Below are positions 10,201-21,407 of a stretch of DNA of 64,000 nt, in pieces. The position numbers were made by a program, and so were the translations under genes. The notes beneath the pieces were generated by a model that worked only from the letters and a program-made list of their open reading frames with translations, was not told the DNA's origin and did not search any database. Origin of the DNA: Sacculina carcini (taxonomy: Eukaryota > Arthropoda > Thecostraca > Sacculinidae). Within the stretch, counting starts at the first letter, position 1. Each line of letters opens with the position of its first letter. Location: contig OU696580.1 of the NCBI GenBank assembly GCA_916048095.2, forward strand, positions 9,150,243 through 9,214,242, written 5' to 3'.

Positions 10201-12328
10201 CTGTTGTACCCTCACACTGTTGTACCCTCACACTGTTGTACCCTCACACTGTTGTACCCTCACACTGTTGTACCCTCACACTGTTGTACCCTCACACTGT
10301 TGTACCCTCACACTGTTGTACCCTCACACTGTTGTACCCTCACACTGTAGTATCCTCACACTGTTGTACCCTCACACTGTTGTACCCTTTCAAGATATTT
10401 CCAACTCTGGTTAACTTGTGTGTGTGTGTATGTGTGTGTGTGTGACTGTACCTGGTGACTAATTGTTCTTCAATACGAATTAGCATTTCTACCTGCTGTT
10501 GTTGTTTGGTGTGGCTTGTCTCGTATTGTCCTAGCCGGCTCATATCCTGCACCTAATTGTATCTAATTGTACACACTGATTGTATCAGTGATTTGGTCTC
10601 ACTGCACTCGATCTCGTCATTGAGTCACTGAAAGTATGGTTTTGTGAGTAGCTCGTGTCTGCACCGTGTGTGTGTGTGTGTGGTAATGTTACCATGTAGA
10701 TGATGTACTGTGTGTGTCTTGTGACCTGCATGTGCATCTATCATGTGCATGTATGAAAACATTGCATCACAACTAATATTTCCCACCATTCTCTGTGTTG
10801 ATAATTTTCTAGCAGTGTGCATATTTTCCAATTACTTGTTTAATGTTTTTGATAATTATTTCTGTTAATTTTGAGTTTGATTTGCCTGTAATATCCAGCA
10901 GTTTAGTACAACATGTATTGTGTGTGTGTGTGTGTCAGGTATGAGTGAAGGTGTGAGTGTGATTGTGCCATTACTGGGGAAACGCAGTCGCACCAACACA
11001 ATGTGTTCTTCACACAGTTCATGTAGTACTGTTCTGCCGGCTCAGGCGGTCTCTCTCAACCCTGCCCCTCTGTCCGTCAATGTTAAACTTGAACAAGGCT
11101 AGTCTCCCACCACTCACTCACTCACACACTGTGTATATATGTGAACCGGTGTCATTAATCTGCATCATTATTTCTGGTACAGCACTTCCACTATGTCCAT
11201 CAACATTGTGTCCACTGTTTGTGCATTAACTTAATATTTTCACCTGAACTATACTTTCCTGATATGATATATTAGCGTGTGTCTGTGTTCATCATACGTA
11301 ATGATTTATTAGCATGTAATGTACTAGCTCATAATTAATATGGCACTGGTACATGTACTGATACGGCATATATTCCTCGCTTATTGTTGTATTACTAGTG
11401 TATATGCGTGTGTTTGTCTCTAGTTTCATCAGTCTATTTTTTCCACTGAATTATTGTGTGTCAAAGCTGTCATAGCATGTGTAAACATTAACATCAATGT
11501 ATTTCTCTTTTTGTCCTCTAGTCGCGTCGTGTTCTTGTTGTGCTTTATTTCCCAAATAGTTCACCAAATTGATCGCTGTTAGGAGAGCTGACATGTTGTT
11601 GTAAATTATGCGTTTTTACTGACAAATACTCCACCAGAATTCAGTAAACAAGCACCAGAATGATTGTAGATATATTGTAAATGAGTTTCAGTATATGCTA
11701 GTGAGATGATAACTTGTTCTATGTCAACATGTATTGATATCAAGCGTGTCATCCAAGCCCGCCGTCCAATGAGGACACTCAGTGTGTGACACATCACTTA
11801 TGTGATCACACTTGGCTGAGGTGACGTGCAGGTGTTGTGTGGCGGTTGCCAGATGCTGACTCGACAAGGTTGGCAGACCTGGAACCAAGCAGACTGTCGC
11901 CACATTGTCGCTCCGTGTGTTCGGAACATGGTGGTGTCAGTGATGACGATGCTGTCAGTGGCAAATCACCACCGGTCGCTTCTCCGTCTCTTCTGGCCAC
12001 GCTAGCTAATAACACAAGCAACTCGCCACACAAGCCCAGTGCCAATATCGAGCTGGACTTGAGTCGTCTCAACTCGGACGACTTGAAAATGCTCAGCTTC
12101 CCGTCCATGTCCGACATCAACCTGCAAGCCATCGACAGTCAACTGTCACTGAATTTGTCACAAAACCTCAGTTTTGCCGAGGCTGTCGGCGACTCGCGCA
12201 ATGCTCGCGATAACAACGTGTCCGAGCTGTGTGCAGATTCTCAAATGCACAGTGCTGGATTGTCGAGTGTTCAGTGTGCCGTGTCTTCTGGCCAATCCAC
12301 ACTCAACCAACTCAGTCGACCCGTCTGA
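2272..12328 (+). CDS. dl: Rel/NF-kB transcription factor, Dorsal/c-Rel type (multi-exon, N-terminus outside or unplaced)
   Basis: Coding exons 2272-2654, 3909-4052, 4603-4701, 6499-6632 and 7444-7540 join in consistent phase and encode a full Rel homology domain. It opens with the DNA-recognition loop RFRYECEGRSAGS, passes the conserved NLGIQCVKK and DLNVVRLCFQVF blocks, and continues into the dimerisation (IPT) domain with GGKEIILLCDKVSR and VWEAKGRFSAADIHKQVAI. The segment VDPF-T-GFEH resembles Drosophila Dorsal. After the RHD, 7540 can be followed by direct read-through to 8007, by an exon at 10939, or by an exon at 11832-12328 rich in acidic and leucine residues, which looks like a transactivation tail. 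No ankyrin repeats are seen, so this is a class II Rel protein that would act in the nucleus and be held by an IkB/Cactus partner. The start codon must lie in an upstream exon, because the RHD starts at the first visible exon. Confidence 0.93.
2647..3757 (+). repeat. 40-bp minisatellite, about 27 copies, each unit containing the exon-1 donor
   Basis: The period is 40 bp with very low divergence. The array begins inside the exon: the last eight exon bases TTTTCATA and the donor GTCAGT are part of the unit, followed by a fixed 26-base intronic portion. Variants are CATAGTCATT, CAGAGTCATT and CAGAGTTATT. It ends near 3757, about 150 bp before exon 2. Reading through from the exon meets TAA within the first unit, so use of downstream copies as donors would truncate the protein. 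Confidence 0.97.
3909..4052 (+). CDS. dl: Rel gene, RHD exon 2
   Basis: The acceptor TTTCAG ends at 3908 and the donor GTGAGT starts at 4053. The exon is phase 1 at both ends. It encodes GFEHARKHSVIDLNVVRLCF and the linker to the dimerisation domain (VVSDMIYDK). Confidence 0.92.
4108..4349 (-). mobile_element. MITE-like element in Rel intron 2
   Basis: The ends read CACTGCCGGGTCC at the left and, reverse-complemented, CAGCGGCCGATCC at the right. The interior (ATTATCGCAAAGACGTTGCA and neighbours) matches in inverted orientation the interior of the element at 16084-16313. No convincing target duplication was found. It is a short non-coding DNA-transposon relic. Confidence 0.65.
4603..4701 (+). 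CDS. dl: Rel gene, RHD exon 3 (dimerisation domain)
   Basis: The acceptor TTGCAG ends at 4602 and the donor GTGAGT is at 4702. Phase 1 in and out. It encodes SLNDLVIYKLSEYCAP and GGKEIILLCDKVSR, the first strands of the IPT dimerisation domain. Confidence 0.92.
4735..6392 (+). repeat. 21-bp minisatellite, about 79 copies, Rel intron 3
   Basis: The unit is CAGGTGACAGGTCAGTATTA plus T, with GTAACAG and CATGTCAG variants and a higher-order unit containing ATGAGGTCAGG at 5950-6180. Because 21 is a multiple of 3 it stays open in several frames (apparent QYYQVTG repeats), which is not evidence of coding. It starts about 35 bp after the exon 3 donor, and each unit contains two CAG|GT donor-like words (GTGACA or GTAACA, and GTCAGT). 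Confidence 0.97.
6460..6496. repeat. (TG)n tract before Rel exon 4
   Basis: An interrupted GTGTGT tract runs up to the CAG acceptor at 6496-6498. Confidence 0.9.
6499..6632 (+). CDS. dl: Rel gene, RHD exon 4
   Basis: The acceptor GTGCAG ends at 6498 and the donor is AAG|GTGCAT at 6633. It encodes DIEVHFVEKLDE, VVWEAKGRFSAADIHKQVAI and SLRTPAY, closely matching the c-Rel/Dorsal IPT domain. Confidence 0.93.
7188..7243. repeat. (CA)n microsatellite in Rel intron 4
   Basis: Simple CA repeat followed by a short TATATA run. Confidence 0.95.
7444..7540 (+). CDS. dl: Rel gene, RHD exon 5 (end of IPT domain)
   Basis: The acceptor GGCAG ends at 7443. It encodes VDKSVCVNVHLYRPSDQQYS and EPRQFLL, the last strands of the RHD. 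The usual PKA-type RRPS site reads YRPS. A donor GTAGGC follows at 7541 (phase 1), but the frame also runs on uninterrupted to 8007. Confidence 0.9.
7541..8007 (+). CDS. dl: Rel gene, alternative read-through C-terminus (retained intron/terminal exon)
   Basis: Without splicing at 7541 the RHD frame stays open for 155 further codons. It contains a basic cluster TRRNKSLSRRL that could serve as the nuclear localisation signal, then a Ser/Asp-rich patch SSDSDTDDSDDE. The stop codon is at 8005-8007. The low-complexity acidic composition fits a short transactivation tail. It may be an alternative isoform or simply intron. Confidence 0.5.
8418..8704 (+). mobile_element. hAT-type MITE with exact 8-bp target duplication
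   Basis: The element starts CAGTGGTTCCCAACC and ends GGTTGTGAACCTCTG, giving imperfect terminal inverted repeats typical of hAT elements. It is flanked by identical CTCTAGTG at 8410-8417 and 8705-8712. It is 287 bp and non-coding. Confidence 0.88.
8908..10388 (+). repeat. 16-bp minisatellite, about 92 copies, Rel intron
   Basis: The unit is TTGTACCCTCACACTG with point variants (TTGTACCATC, CTGTAGTACC, CACATTG). It is strand-asymmetric, C- and T-rich on the sense strand. The open frames across it are a repeat artefact. Confidence 0.97.
10939..11102 (+). CDS. dl: Rel gene, optional exon with basic motif
   Basis: An acceptor after a TG tract (GTGTCAG, ending 10938) opens a phase-1 exon compatible with the 7540 donor. 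It reads MSEGVSVIVPLLGKRSRTNT and continues to a TAG at 11100. GKRSR could be an NLS close to the RHD. A GC donor (CAAG|GCTAGT at 11099/11100) would keep phase with 11832; otherwise this is an alternative terminal exon. Confidence 0.55.
11832..12328 (+). CDS. dl: Rel gene, terminal exon with acidic/leucine-rich tail
   Basis: The acceptor GTGCAG ends at 11831. The phase-1 start fits both the 7540 donor and the possible 11099 donor. It encodes about 165 residues with a Ser/Pro-rich start and the hydrophobic-acidic stretch ELDLSRLNSDDLKMLSFPSM, which resembles a transactivation segment. The stop codon is at 12326-12328. Confidence 0.75.
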
Positions 12329-13888
12329 CTGTCTTCTCACAACATGTTGTATTATACGCGCTACTTGTCCTTCTTTCTGGCTGTCGCTTGTTTCTTGTTG
12401 GTGGTGTAGCAGTTGTGTGGTGGATCATTCCTCCACGGTGTAGCAGCTGTGTGGTGGACCATTCCTCCACGGTGTAGCAGCTGTGTGGTGGACTATTCCT
12501 CCACGGTGTAGCAGCTGTGAGGTGGATCATTCCTCCACGGTGTAGCAGCTGTGTTTTTTCTGTGCAATCACCATTTTGCCATTCACATCTGTTTCGTCTT
12601 TTGTGTGCTCGGCTTTTTGCCATAATACCGGCACGTGGGCTATTTTATTTCGTGTTTTCATGCTGCCAAATTCTACCATATTATAATAATGCACTGAATT
12701 TTTATTGTTACATTCATAATTGACGTACATTTCAGAGTTTATATTCGCAAGAATATTTTTCATCCGATGTTTTTATCATGATGCCATTTTTAGATGTCAT
12801 ATTTTGAATGGTTGTATATAATTAATTATTATTATACGTATGAAATGCCGACATTGTATGAATATTTGGCATGATATTGTGAAATAACGTTCTCTTGTGC
12901 ATACTTGCTTTTTGTGAAGTATGTTGAGTACGTGTGAATCTGTAATTGGCGGTAGTTACCAGGTGAGGAGGCTATATGGAATCACGTGGTCACAGGCATC
13001 GCATTGAAATGTCCGTGTGTTTTTGGTCAAATGCAGAATCCACCATCCCCAGTAATAATGCATCATTCCTGAAGTGCCGTTGCTCTGTGATACCATACCA
13101 CTTGGATCACTATTTTCGTGTGTTCTCCATGATGCGAGATGAGGCTATGTTTCACGTTTTATTTGACACTGGCAATAATGAGCATGTTACCCGACATTCA
13201 GCTTACTGCTGCCAACTGTTCCACCGGGTTCTCATCACTTATTAATAGGCTGTCAAGACCTCGGTGCAATATCGCTTCACCTTTTAATTAAGAATCGATT
13301 GACTTCATGAGACTGTTGTTTGTGCATTCATATGACTGTGTGAGCGTTTTCCCTCACCACAACTCCGAATCTCTCATTATTATGTTTTGCCTTCGGATGG
13401 GTTGTTTTCCCACGCGTGTCAGGTGTTCTAGGCATGGTGGCGCATGTTGTCTGTCTGTCTGTCTGTCAGGCTCGTGTCCTTGAAGTATTTGCTTGTGTTG
13501 TGCTCCATGCGAGGCGGGCAATCGCGTAGTCCTCCATTAATTCACAATTCTCCATTATTTGCTCGCAGCACTTTGGGCTGTTCGACAAGGTCGGCCGAAT
13601 ATATGAATTCACTTGCCTTCAACCTGTCTGTCTTATGGTAATTTTGAGCTATACTGGACACCAGTGATTTCACACATCCTGGCTGCTTTTTTACCGGCTC
13701 ATCTCTCGAGCGAAACAGTCAAACAGACGCAGTCACATCCGTTGACATGTCACGTGATTTTCCATCCACGTGCGCATCTAATAACTGCGATCTGTTCGAC
13801 TGGCTGGCGTGTGCTCATCATCTCTTATCATTATTTGTCAAGTACTGCTTCATTGTTCTGTTTAGTGTACGAATGAATTCATAATAAA
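12329..13888 (+). other. probable 3' UTR of the Rel gene, with poly(A) signal
   Basis: No credible coding exon is seen here. An AATAAA at 13883-13888 is the first well-placed poly(A) signal after the stop codon. The length of about 1.5 kb is inferred, not shown. Confidence 0.45.
12403..12552 (+). repeat. 35-bp tandem repeat, about 4 copies, in the Rel 3' UTR
   Basis: Unit GGTGTAGCAGCTGTGTGGTG plus ATCATTCCTCCAC, repeated with single-base changes. Confidence 0.92.
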
Positions 13889-14999
13889 CCGACTGAATCA
13901 TTGCATTGTAAGTTAAACATCGTTGAGTAATTCATGACATTTTATTTTATTGTTGTCATGCTACGGGATTCAAATCATTGTTCACGCATGGTTTTATTCT
14001 CTTCCAATATATTTATTAATTTTGGTGACTTTGTATTTTAGTTGGCATTTCATTCAGCAGAAGATGGTGGTGTGAAATTTTGCTGAATATTGGCAATTTC
14101 TCTTATACTTACAGTCTTGTTTTTTGGCTTCCAGGGTTTTACCAAGTGAAGCTTCGTGACAGCCACTTGATTTTCGCTCAGTTGTTTTTTCATATACACA
14201 CACATATATATACATACATACACATACATACATCCACACGCGCACGAACACACGGAAATCAAACCGGATCGAGCCAACATATAGATATATCGATAATCTA
14301 CACGGTGTTGTCACAGTGCTGGAAGGATTGTCACCGAAACATAAGATCAGTCCTGTTGCTATGCTATGTACTTCTCACTATTTCTCGAGATCACTGGATC
14401 AACAGCGATCGCACGATTCAACGCCGTACAAGGACAACTAGAGATAACACAAAGGTGTGTGTTATCAGAGGTATAAACGTATTGTGAAATTCAAATTTGG
14501 TATCGTTTAATTTATTCATTCGATTGAGACAAATATGTTCATTTTGTGAGTATTTTCAGTTAATTTTTAAATGAACATTTGTCTGTTAGAGAAGTGCAAG
14601 AGACGAACAAAAGCGTGCATTTGTGCCGGAATTCTGGTGTTTCTACGAGAAAAGGAAGTGCGCTTTATTTAACACAGTGGCAGAAGAAAATGGAATAACA
14701 GACAATGCTGGAATGCAATAGGAAACCATTGCGCTGAAGCGATTGCCGAACGAATGCGTGGAAAAAGTTTAATTGTTTATCGAAGAAATGTGAACACGTA
14801 ATTGCTAGGAAAAAGCGATAATATCCTAGCATACTTGACGTGAACAAATTGAACGACACTTAGATATAGATACAGGCATGACAAGCTCACGCACGTCTTC
14901 AAATAGCAGCAAATAAGACGCTAATTACCGCGTGTCAACACTGTATCATGATTTAATAATTCGATCATGATATTCTACCGTGTTTTGTGACACTTCTTA
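13889..14999. other. intergenic sequence without recognisable gene
   Basis: AT-rich DNA with short CATA/CACA microsatellites near 14192-14234. No convincing exon, RNA gene or transposon end seen. Confidence 0.5.
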
Positions 15000-15040
15000 T
15001 TGGACATCGTCAACTTGAGCATAACCAGCGCAATCTATCA

Positions 15041-15094
15041 GTCACGATGTGACGACCGAACTTCTCGTCTCCTCGTCTCAGACAGTGTAAAACA
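15041..15094 (+). other. exon-like segment of unassigned gene
   Basis: Open segment SRCDDRTSRLLVSDSVKQ ends at a good donor CAG|GTGAGC, preceded by an acceptor-like CTATCAG. I do not recognise the protein. It could be part of a gene containing the segments near 15652, 16816, 19852 and 20699, but phases do not link all of them. Confidence 0.2.
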
Positions 15095-15651
15095 GGTGAG
15101 CATATGTCTTACACACACACACATACATACACACACACACATACACACACACAGAGAGAGAGAGAGAGAGGCGGAGTTATTGACACTTCCACAAGGACAG
15201 GCACTGTGGGCGATTAGTCAGGGACACAGCTCCTGGTCATTTAATGTGCATACAAATTGTCTCCAGACAATGTGTCTTCTTTTGTACGTGATACCAACAA
15301 ACTTGAATGCAGATTGTGCTTTTGTGGTGTATATTTATATAGACATGTTTGTGTATTTTCTTCTATATCATTTGTGCATTTGTGAGAATAGTAAAGTTGT
15401 GAGTGTGCGTGACTAGGCAGTGCGGGCGATGTGGTTTCAAGTAGTTGCGTGCCCTGCCGTGTCAATGTCGTACGGGTGTGTGGTGCGACACATCTTCCGT
15501 CTCGCGCCACCTCGCGCCCCTACCAGCTGTGTGTCATATTGTCCGTGTCATAGTGTATGTGATGTAGGAGCATGTGTGCGTGATCTTGTTTGTACGTGTG
15601 TCCTGGTCCTGCTGTCCTGTTATGTCTGTACTTGTAAATACAGTCGGTCCA

Positions 15652-15757
15652 AAGCACTCACGTTATCAACTTGTGTTGTTTCGTGGCAACCCAAACGCCA
15701 CACAGGTGCTCCGATATGTCAATTGTAGCCGCCTTGTTTGGTCGAGGAATTGGCGCG
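15652..15757 (+). other. exon-like segment of unassigned gene
   Basis: After the acceptor AAATACAG a frame reads GPKHSRYQLVLFRGNPNATQ then VLRYVNCSRLVWSRNWR. Possible donors are CAG|GTGCTC at 15705 and CGC|GTATGT at 15758. The amino-acid mix looks protein-like, but the family is not recognised. Confidence 0.25.
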
Positions 15758-16083
15758 TATGTGTGTGTGTGTATGTGTGTATGTGATGCGGAGCGGTATG
15801 ATCGTGAATCGAGTGGCGTGTGGGAGTTTTGTGGCCCACGGGTGTTTGGTTGTGGTTGTGTTTGCGTGATTGTGATCGAGTTTATGTAAGTTTGTTTTCT
15901 TGTTAATTGATTGGATTGTCCGCACGACAATCACTACACAGGTTTATTTTTAGAGTATTTTGTTGGAGTTTAATTTTTTGTCTTCATTATCTTCCGACGT
16001 ACAATACACATCGTTACACAGACATTCATCAGAAGTATCTAGATTTTGTTTGACCTGAGTTCGAGGTTGAATATCACTACACA

Positions 16084-16313
16084 CAGTAGCGGATCCAGAG
16101 TGCCATTGGGGGGGGGGATCTGCTAAATCTTGGGGGGGGGGGCTGAATCTTGGGGGCGATCAGTCATGTACATGCATCATTATGCAATGTCTTTGCGATA
16201 ATGTTTATACCAACAAATTTCACAGACACATATTTTTCTTGACCACTTTTAGTGAATCTCTTGGTTATGAATTGATGGGAACATTGTGGGGGCCTCCACT
16301 GGATCCGCCAGTG
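16084..16313 (+). mobile_element. MITE-like element, same family as 4108-4349
   Basis: Ends CAGTAGCGGATCC and (reverse-complemented) CACTGGCGGATCC flank a G-rich segment and an interior shared in inverted orientation with the copy in Rel intron 2. No clear target duplication. Confidence 0.7.
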
Positions 16314-16569
16314 CATAAGCAGAGTGATCATATCGCTTGTTGTCTTGCTGTGTGTTCGCTCATTATATGATTGAGTGGAAGATGGTACCAATAATCGGCC
16401 TAACTATTTGCATTGCACCGCAGTCGCTGCCAGACTTGCTTATTGCATTTTCTCGTGCATAGCACACACACACACACACACACAATCATTAGTTAAATTA
16501 CTGATTCGTATTTGCGCATGTACACAGCCCATAATGAGTTTGTTTTGTGTACAAGCACTGCAGTTTACG

Positions 16570-16813
<244 letters not shown>

Positions 16814-16815
16814 CT

Positions 16816-16912
16816 CAAGTCCAGGGTCAGAAGACTCCATAAAACAGGGCTGTCAGCGATGGCACGCGGCAGATTGTTCCTCAGTGGCGGACGATGAGCA
16901 TGGTGTCATTAC
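16816..16912 (+). other. exon-like segment after a TG tract
   Basis: The segment between CTCAAG and ACAG|GTGTGT is open in one frame (PGSEDSIKQGCQRWHAADCS then SVADDEHGVIT). It has the same architecture as the Rel exons that follow TG tracts. The product is not recognised. Confidence 0.22.
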
Positions 16913-16999
16913 AGGTGTGTGTCTGTGTGTTTGTTGTCGGTGATATATAGCTGTCGTGACATTGCACGACGCAGTGGGGAGGTCATTTGTTTGTGTGAA

Positions 17000-18886
17000 A
17001 CTTGCTATTTCCAACTATCCACTCGCCCATAAAGATAAGACGCCCACAAAACTCATTTCATTTGCATTTTCGTCAATTTAACCGCTTCTCGCCGACAATT
17101 CCGCCTGCAAACATTCTGTGTGATTAATAGGGCTGTCAAAAGGTCACCTTTTCATTAGCTGTCTAAAACACCATCAAACTTGCATATGATAATAATTTCA
17201 AGTTATTTGGTTACCAAAGGTTATTTTTTCATCTTTATGTTACTTTTTCTGCTTTTAGGTTACTTTTTCTCGAAAATAAAGTGACTTTTCCATTTTGGGG
17301 GTACTTTTTTGAGAGCCCTGGTAATTAATTTAGAGGAACGCCACTGGCTGAATATGGTAATGACTATTATTTTGGTGGTAATATGGTATGGTAATGACTA
17401 TTATTTTGGTGGTAATATGGTATGTTAAGTGTAAAGACGATATATTATATATTACAAATTATTGCCAATTGTTTGGGCGGAACATTTTTTGTGGCTTGTC
17501 AATTATTATTTGCTCCAGTATCAACTTATCTCAGTATTAACATAGTTATCCCAGTATTAACTTATTAATTAATACTTATCCCAGTATTAACATATTTCAG
17601 CGTAATTAGTAGTAATTCACCGTGCAGTCCCCAGTATGTGCCATTTCAAGTTCTCCACCGGATCATATTCGTTGGAAGGCATAAATTCACATGTATTATT
17701 ACAACAGGCATGAACGCCCATGGAACGTTTTCAAATTAACTATTTTTCTTTGGCACTGGTGTTGTCTTGTCACTTCCTGACAACTGATGAACTGTTCAAC
17801 TAGAAATTACTCATTCAGCTATTGCTGGACCTCCTCAACCTCAACCTTTCAGACCTTCTTGACTTCAGCAACTAAATCAATCAATCACTGATTCTCTGAA
17901 CCTTGTGTGCACCTGGCTGGCAGAGAAGATGTAACATTATTAGAGCACGTGAAATGCAAGCCGCTTTCTCGGCCGGTATCTTCGACGATGTTAGTGCTGT
18001 TATGTGGAAGATCTGGTTGAGGTCAAGTTCCTGACAGGTCAGACGTGCGTGTTGAAGTGAGGAGTGCTGGATCAATTGTTGCAGCATTCGAGGCGATCAT
18101 GACGAGCACGTGCCAGTGATCGAGATCTGCAGTGCGGGACAATGTGACATGATCACCTATCTTGAGTGAATCAAGGCGACGTCAGGCTTCACTGGGCGGA
18201 TGGCCGGTGTTTGAAGAAGGGCGTTGTAGCAGTGACCGCAATAGTCTACTGCATTACAAATAGCTGCACTAGCAGCTCAGTGAATGACGCAATTGTCTTA
18301 TCATTCGAGCGAATCAGCTCGGACAATCACAATGACCCACAACCATCGACACTGGCTCAGTAAATGATATCAGTCGGAACACTTGAATAGCACTGATGAC
18401 TTGTTTTGATAACTTGCCTCTCATTAGCGTATATGTCCATCCTGTCAAATGGAACCGCGAGAATGTATAACATTAACTAGTAATTTTGCGAAAACAAACA
18501 AATGCTCAATTTTCTTTTTCCGCAAATTGGAAGTCGTTTCCACTCATTTGTATGGTATATTTCATAAGTTATTTGCGTATGATATTCTCGGGTATTTCTT
18601 GTAATATTATGCTGATTGTTGTGAAACATCATCAACACGGGTGTGATAAGCACCCCTACTGATCAATGAATAGCTCTGTAGCAGGATGATGCCACGTTTG
18701 GTCAGGCCAGCTGACTGTTTCTACTATGAAACCAGTTGTGATCGTGCTGGGGCGTCAGTGAATCTCTGCGCAACATTCTTTTCAAGGATAACACCCGGCT
18801 ATTAAGTGGCATCTGATTGATCCATGTAGCATCATTGTGCGACTCGGTCGTGGATTAGTTCGGTGACTAACTGACAGTGTTGGCGT
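17000..18886. other. non-coding spacer
   Basis: Mostly AT-rich. It contains a direct duplication of about 37 bp around 17350-17420 (TAATGACTATTATTTTGGTG) and a degenerate triplication of CCCAGTATTAAC near 17520-17600. No gene supported. Confidence 0.5.
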
Positions 18887-19374
18887 CAGTGACGGCGATA
18901 AGGGAGGCAGGAGCTCAAGCCCCCCTAAAATATGCCAAGCCCCCCTGAAATATGCCAAGTCCCCCTGAAATAACTCAAGTCCCCCTGAAATATGCCAAGT
19001 TCCCCTGAAATATGCCAAGCCCCCCAAAAGACAATCATGGATATTACAATTTCTTACCACTGTAAATGAAACATTATTTTCCTACAGCAATCTCATTTGT
19101 CTTACAGTACTCAAGTATTTGTTACTGTAATGGTGTTTGCATGTGTGTCAATGTGTCATTATATTTTCTGTCCTATGTTATTCACCTCGTTTCGTTCAAT
19201 ATATAATGCCCTTCAATTATGGTTAAAGTTCGAGGACTGAATCATTGTACCCCAGTCCCTTATTATAATCTATTATGTAGTCAGCATTCGAGTGTAGGTC
19301 TTCATGTAAACCCCCACAACTTTTTCCTTAGCCCCCCTGGGCCCTCCATCGGACAAATCCTGGCGCCGCCGCTG
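18887..19374 (+). mobile_element. hAT-like non-autonomous element, copy 1
   Basis: The ends are CAGTGACGGCG and (reverse-complemented) CAGCGGCGGCGCCAGG. The interior matches 62354-62774 in inverted orientation. Flanks GTTGGCGT and GTTTGTGT agree at 6 of 8 positions, a decayed target duplication. The copy has gained tandem CCCCTGAAATATGCCAAG units at 18918-19022. Confidence 0.75.
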
Positions 19375-19851
19375 GTTTGTGTGTTCATGATTCATGTGAC
19401 GACTTTCATCATGCCCATTGGTGTCACCACGCACCCTTCACCCACAAACTCTCGATCATATCTGCCAAGCTGATGCACTGTATAAAGGTCTCATTTAAGG
19501 CTGACATGTTTGCACGTGACATTGCTGCCTGTTGTCTGACATTGAACACGTGTGAGACTGTCTTATGTATCAGATGTTGAGATGTGAAGGTATTGTATCA
19601 CCTGTACCATAATTGAACCTGAGAATAATTTAATCATCGACTTGCTGTATATAGCATGGTTTGTATGTGCATAAAATCAGCATATTACTGATTGTAGTTT
19701 CAATTGTCCAGTAATTTGTAACAACGAGGTGATTGGAAAAAGTAACGTTTTCAGTGTTATCGTAGGTCTGTGCAGGTACAGGTTGTGAAACTGCACGGTG
19801 ACTCGCAATATGCATGTGGTTAGATGTGCGTGCGCGTGTGAGTGTTTACAG

Positions 19852-19965
19852 GTGTGTAAGATAGACGCGCGTAATTCTATTAGCGACGTCTTGCTTTCTG
19901 CAGACGATCGTGTGAAGGAGTTGGGCATTATCGCGCCGTCTCTTGTTGCTTACAATGTTTGTGTA
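19852..19965 (+). other. exon-like segment of unassigned gene
   Basis: After the acceptor TTTACAG the only open phase (0) reads VCKIDARNSISDVLLSADDR then VKELGIIAPSLVAYNVCVK, ending at AAG|GTCACT. It is the most protein-like of the unassigned segments in this region. Family not recognised. Confidence 0.3.
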
Positions 19966-20698
19966 AAGGTCACTGCTCAAACACCTCACTTGCAGAATAA
20001 TTTGGCATTATATAATGCGGACGCGTGTCTGGCTACACAAACGTGTGTGTATGTGTGTGTGTGTGTGAACACATTGCCTTCTTGGATTAACTTGAAGCTC
20101 TCAAACTGTTTTCGTCAGAGAGACGTCGTGAGAGATATTCTATACTATATACTTACAAAATTGTCTCCGAAAAAACTGAATAGCAGCGAAGTTAAATTCT
20201 ATATTTATCGTCGTCTTAGTCGACTTTGCACCTCGAGACGAGTGAACGCACGAGCGACAACAAGAATAAAGAAATTGGTGCTCAACACATTCTCTTCGAG
20301 GGCTGCAAAACTGTATCGATGCATCTGAGGAATGTAAATGATTCAAATCTCGAATCTCAAATCTCGAAGAAACAGCTCGACGCATTTTTTAGAACAATAC
20401 CAGACCAGCCTAATCTACCTCACCACCGCAGCCTAACTCCATCGTCGACCAGATATTGGTGTAACAGACCGGCAGAATTAGCGCAGCAGCGTGAGCACGG
20501 TCGTAGCTAGGATATTACGCCTCGGGTACGTTTGGTTCATCTTCAGTCCGGACTGTCTTTCTCTTTCCTCACCTAGTCTAACCTGCCTAACCAACCAAGC
20601 CCAACTAACCTAACCTAGCATAGAACGGGGAAGAGAGCCGGGAGACCGAAGCGGGATCAAACGTACTTGAGTCGTAACATCATCTTTCCCACCACAGA

Positions 20699-20737
20699 AG
20701 ACCGGCGTCGTCTACAACTTCATTCTACAGGAACTAC

Positions 20738-20740
<3 letters not shown>
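20699..20740 (+). other. possible 42-nt micro-exon
   Basis: A segment between CCACCACAG and CTACAG|GTGTGT reads [14 protein letters not shown] in phase 0 and could follow the 19852-19965 segment. A 74-bp TG tract follows the donor directly. Confidence 0.22.
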
Positions 20741-20806
<66 letters not shown>

Positions 20807-20860
20807 GATAGGTTTATTTCGTGTGCATGCGTGTGGGTGTGATGATTGTGTTGTGCATGC

Positions 20861-20895
<35 letters not shown>

Positions 20896-20933
20896 TGTGT
20901 TTGTGTGTGTGTGTGTGTGGGTGTGTGTGTGTG
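20741..20933. repeat. (TG)n microsatellites
   Basis: Two TG-rich tracts, 20741-20804 and 20861-20933. Confidence 0.95.
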
Positions 20934-21407
20934 AATGACATATGCCGTAACTGTACAGCGGTCAGTAGTGTGACCTGTGACATTGAGTCCGGGTTTCATC
21001 ACGACGCTTGACCAACATGTCAATGCTTGCATATGTGCACACCCTTTGATTGCTTGTACTCTCCCACTGCATAATTTCAGTTTTCAGTTCCCAGTTGATT
21101 GTTTGTGATATCAAATCTCACGTCCAAAACAAAGCTTTTTCTCCAGGGTTCAGTGAAAACCAGGCTCTTCCAAAGTACACCTATGAATACAACTTGAAAG
21201 TAGCTTGTTAAGCATTCATTTATCGTGTAGTGTAAATTAGCGACTGTCTGATCTAATTTGAGTGAATTTGTATCTTTCTATTACTCAATTTCTGTTTTTA
21301 TGACCAAAACAAGCAAGATATATTGATAATAAAAATTTCCCCTGGTCCGGAACGTCGTTAATCTTGGTTATGATGATACATGTTGTTTTATATGCTATTA
21401 AATAGCA

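Noticed and set aside
8778-10445. YPHTVVPSHCCTLTLL repeat proteins
   Set aside because: Frames across the 16-bp array in a Rel intron; no gene structure.
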